Assembly (NCBI GenBank): GCA_003165615.1
Contig: PLWR01000111.1
Coordinates: 1-5,460 of the forward strand
Origin: Acidobacteriota bacterium
GTDB lineage: Bacteria; Acidobacteriota; Terriglobia; UBA7540
DNA: 5,460 nucleotides
Direction of reading: 5' to 3'
A program made the translations under genes and the position numbers. Under the pieces are notes generated by a model. That model ran no database searches. It worked only from the letters and a program-made list of their open reading frames with translations, and was not told where the DNA came from. Positions 4,688-5,460 of the stretch are shown one piece after another (position 1 is the stretch's first letter; each line of letters opens with the position of its first letter).

Positions 4688-5460
4688 TCAGGCGCTTTTG
4701 ATGACGCGGCGGTAGAGATCTTCGTAGAGGGGAATGATGCTTTTGCTGCAAAAATGGCGGAGCGCGCGTTGCCGGGCGGCACGCGACATTTCCGCCTGGC
4801 GCTCCGGGTTGGAAAGGATATCGAGGGCCCGCGCCGCCATGGTATGAACGTCGCGCGCCTCGACCAGAAACCCCTCTACGCCATCGCGGATAACTTCCGG
4901 TACGCCGCCCACCCGGGAGCAAATGGCCGGGACGCCGGATGCCATTCCCTCCAGCGCCGCCAAGCCGAAAGATTCAATGTCGCTGGGCAGCAGCAGCACG
5001 TCGGCACAATTGAGGAGATCCTGCACTTGGTTTTGCTTGCCCAGGAAGATCACATCGGGGCTGAGGTTCTTTTCGCGGGCCATCCATTCGGCCACGGTCC
5101 GGTCAGGCCCATCGCCGATCATCAAAAGTTTGGCGGGCATTTCCCGGCGAACGAGCGCAAAGATTTCGACGACGTCCGCCACGCGCTTGACGGGCCGGAA
5201 ATTCGACAGGTGGACAAGAATTTTCTCCCCCTGCGGCGCGAATTCCTGGCGTCGGGACTGGTCTTCGGCGGGGCGAAAGACGTCGCAGTTGACGAAGTTG
5301 GGAATAACCTCGACCGGTCGGTGGATGGCAAATTCCCGCAGCGTCACATCCCGAAGGTATTCGGAGATGGCCGTGACCCCGTCGCTCTCCTCGATGGAAA
5401 AGCGGGTAATAGGGAGATAGGAGCGATCTGCGCCGACCAGGGTGATATCGGTGCCATGCA
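4688..5460 (-). CDS. bshA: N-acetyl-alpha-D-glucosaminyl L-malate synthase (bacillithiol pathway), C-terminal part; 5' end outside window
   Basis: BshA is a cytosolic GT4 glycosyltransferase that joins UDP-GlcNAc to L-malate, the first step of bacillithiol synthesis. The minus-strand frame is open from the right edge (first full codon 5458-5456) to TGA at 4690-4688, giving 256 residues of an expected 370-390; roughly 120 N-terminal residues are missing. The fragment begins HGTDITLVG, then has FSIEESDGVTAISEYL (20-35), IPNFVNCDVFRP (52-63), ILVHLSNFRPVKRVADVVEI (80-99), MIGDGPDR (113-120), VIFLGKQ (136-142) and the nucleotide-sugar EX7E motif with Glu162 and Glu170 in ESFGLAALE, then GVPAICSRVGGVPEVI. 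HGTDIT plus the HLSNFRPVKRV block is typical of BshA rather than of other GT4 enzymes. The GTG at 5347 is an internal codon, not the start. It converges on the lipoprotein gene. bshB and bshC are not in view. Confidence 0.9.
   Translation of the reverse strand, partial: HGTDITLVGADRSYLPITRFSIEESDGVTAISEYLRDVTLREFAIHRPVEVIPNFVNCDVFRPAEDQSRRQEFAPQGEKILVHLSNFRPVKRVADVVEIFALVRREMPAKLLMIGDGPDRTVAEWMAREKNLSPDVIFLGKQNQVQDLLNCADVLLLPSDIESFGLAALEGMASGVPAICSRVGGVPEVIRDGVEGFLVEARDVHTMAARALDILSNPERQAEMSRAARQRALRHFCSKSIIPLYEDLYRRVIKSA

Overview
The window looks like a GC-rich bacterial chromosome segment, and an acidobacterium is the most plausible host. The main pointer is a convincing BshA, the bacillithiol-pathway glycosyltransferase. 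Bacillithiol genes occur in Firmicutes, Bacteroidetes, Deinococcus and Acidobacteria, and the high GC content of the coding DNA argues against most Firmicutes. This is an inference, not a demonstrated assignment. No phage, plasmid, insertion-sequence, CRISPR or tRNA gene was recognised.

Layout. Positions 1-92 (minus) hold the first 30 codons of a uroporphyrinogen-decarboxylase-family protein that runs off the left edge. Positions 93-947 are a long divergent intergenic region. It holds a good minus-strand promoter, an AT-rich island (34% GC by hand count over 401-700) built as a large imperfect inverted repeat, and the promoter and leader of the next operon. Positions 948-2948 (plus) are a tight two-gene NAD-salvage operon, pncB then pncA. 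Positions 3012-3728 (plus) are an unrecognised lipoprotein. Positions 3729-4687 have no supportable gene but contain hairpins and a G-quadruplex motif. Positions 4688-5460 (minus) are the C-terminal two thirds of bshA.

How the genes work together. PncA would deamidate nicotinamide to nicotinate, and PncB would join nicotinate to PRPP to give nicotinate mononucleotide. Together they form the Preiss-Handler entry to NAD. The pncA start lies 3 or 12 bases after the pncB stop, so the two are almost certainly co-transcribed. The lipoprotein gene, 63 bases further on, may be read through, but nothing links it to NAD metabolism. bshA is convergent with this group and metabolically separate.

The most unusual structure is the 386-711 island. 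Three related ~23-base elements lie in direct orientation with start-to-start spacings of 40 and 51 bases. They are followed by three inverted elements with mirror-image spacings of 51 and 40, all about one dyad centre at 546. It lies between divergently transcribed genes and does not match any element class I recognise.
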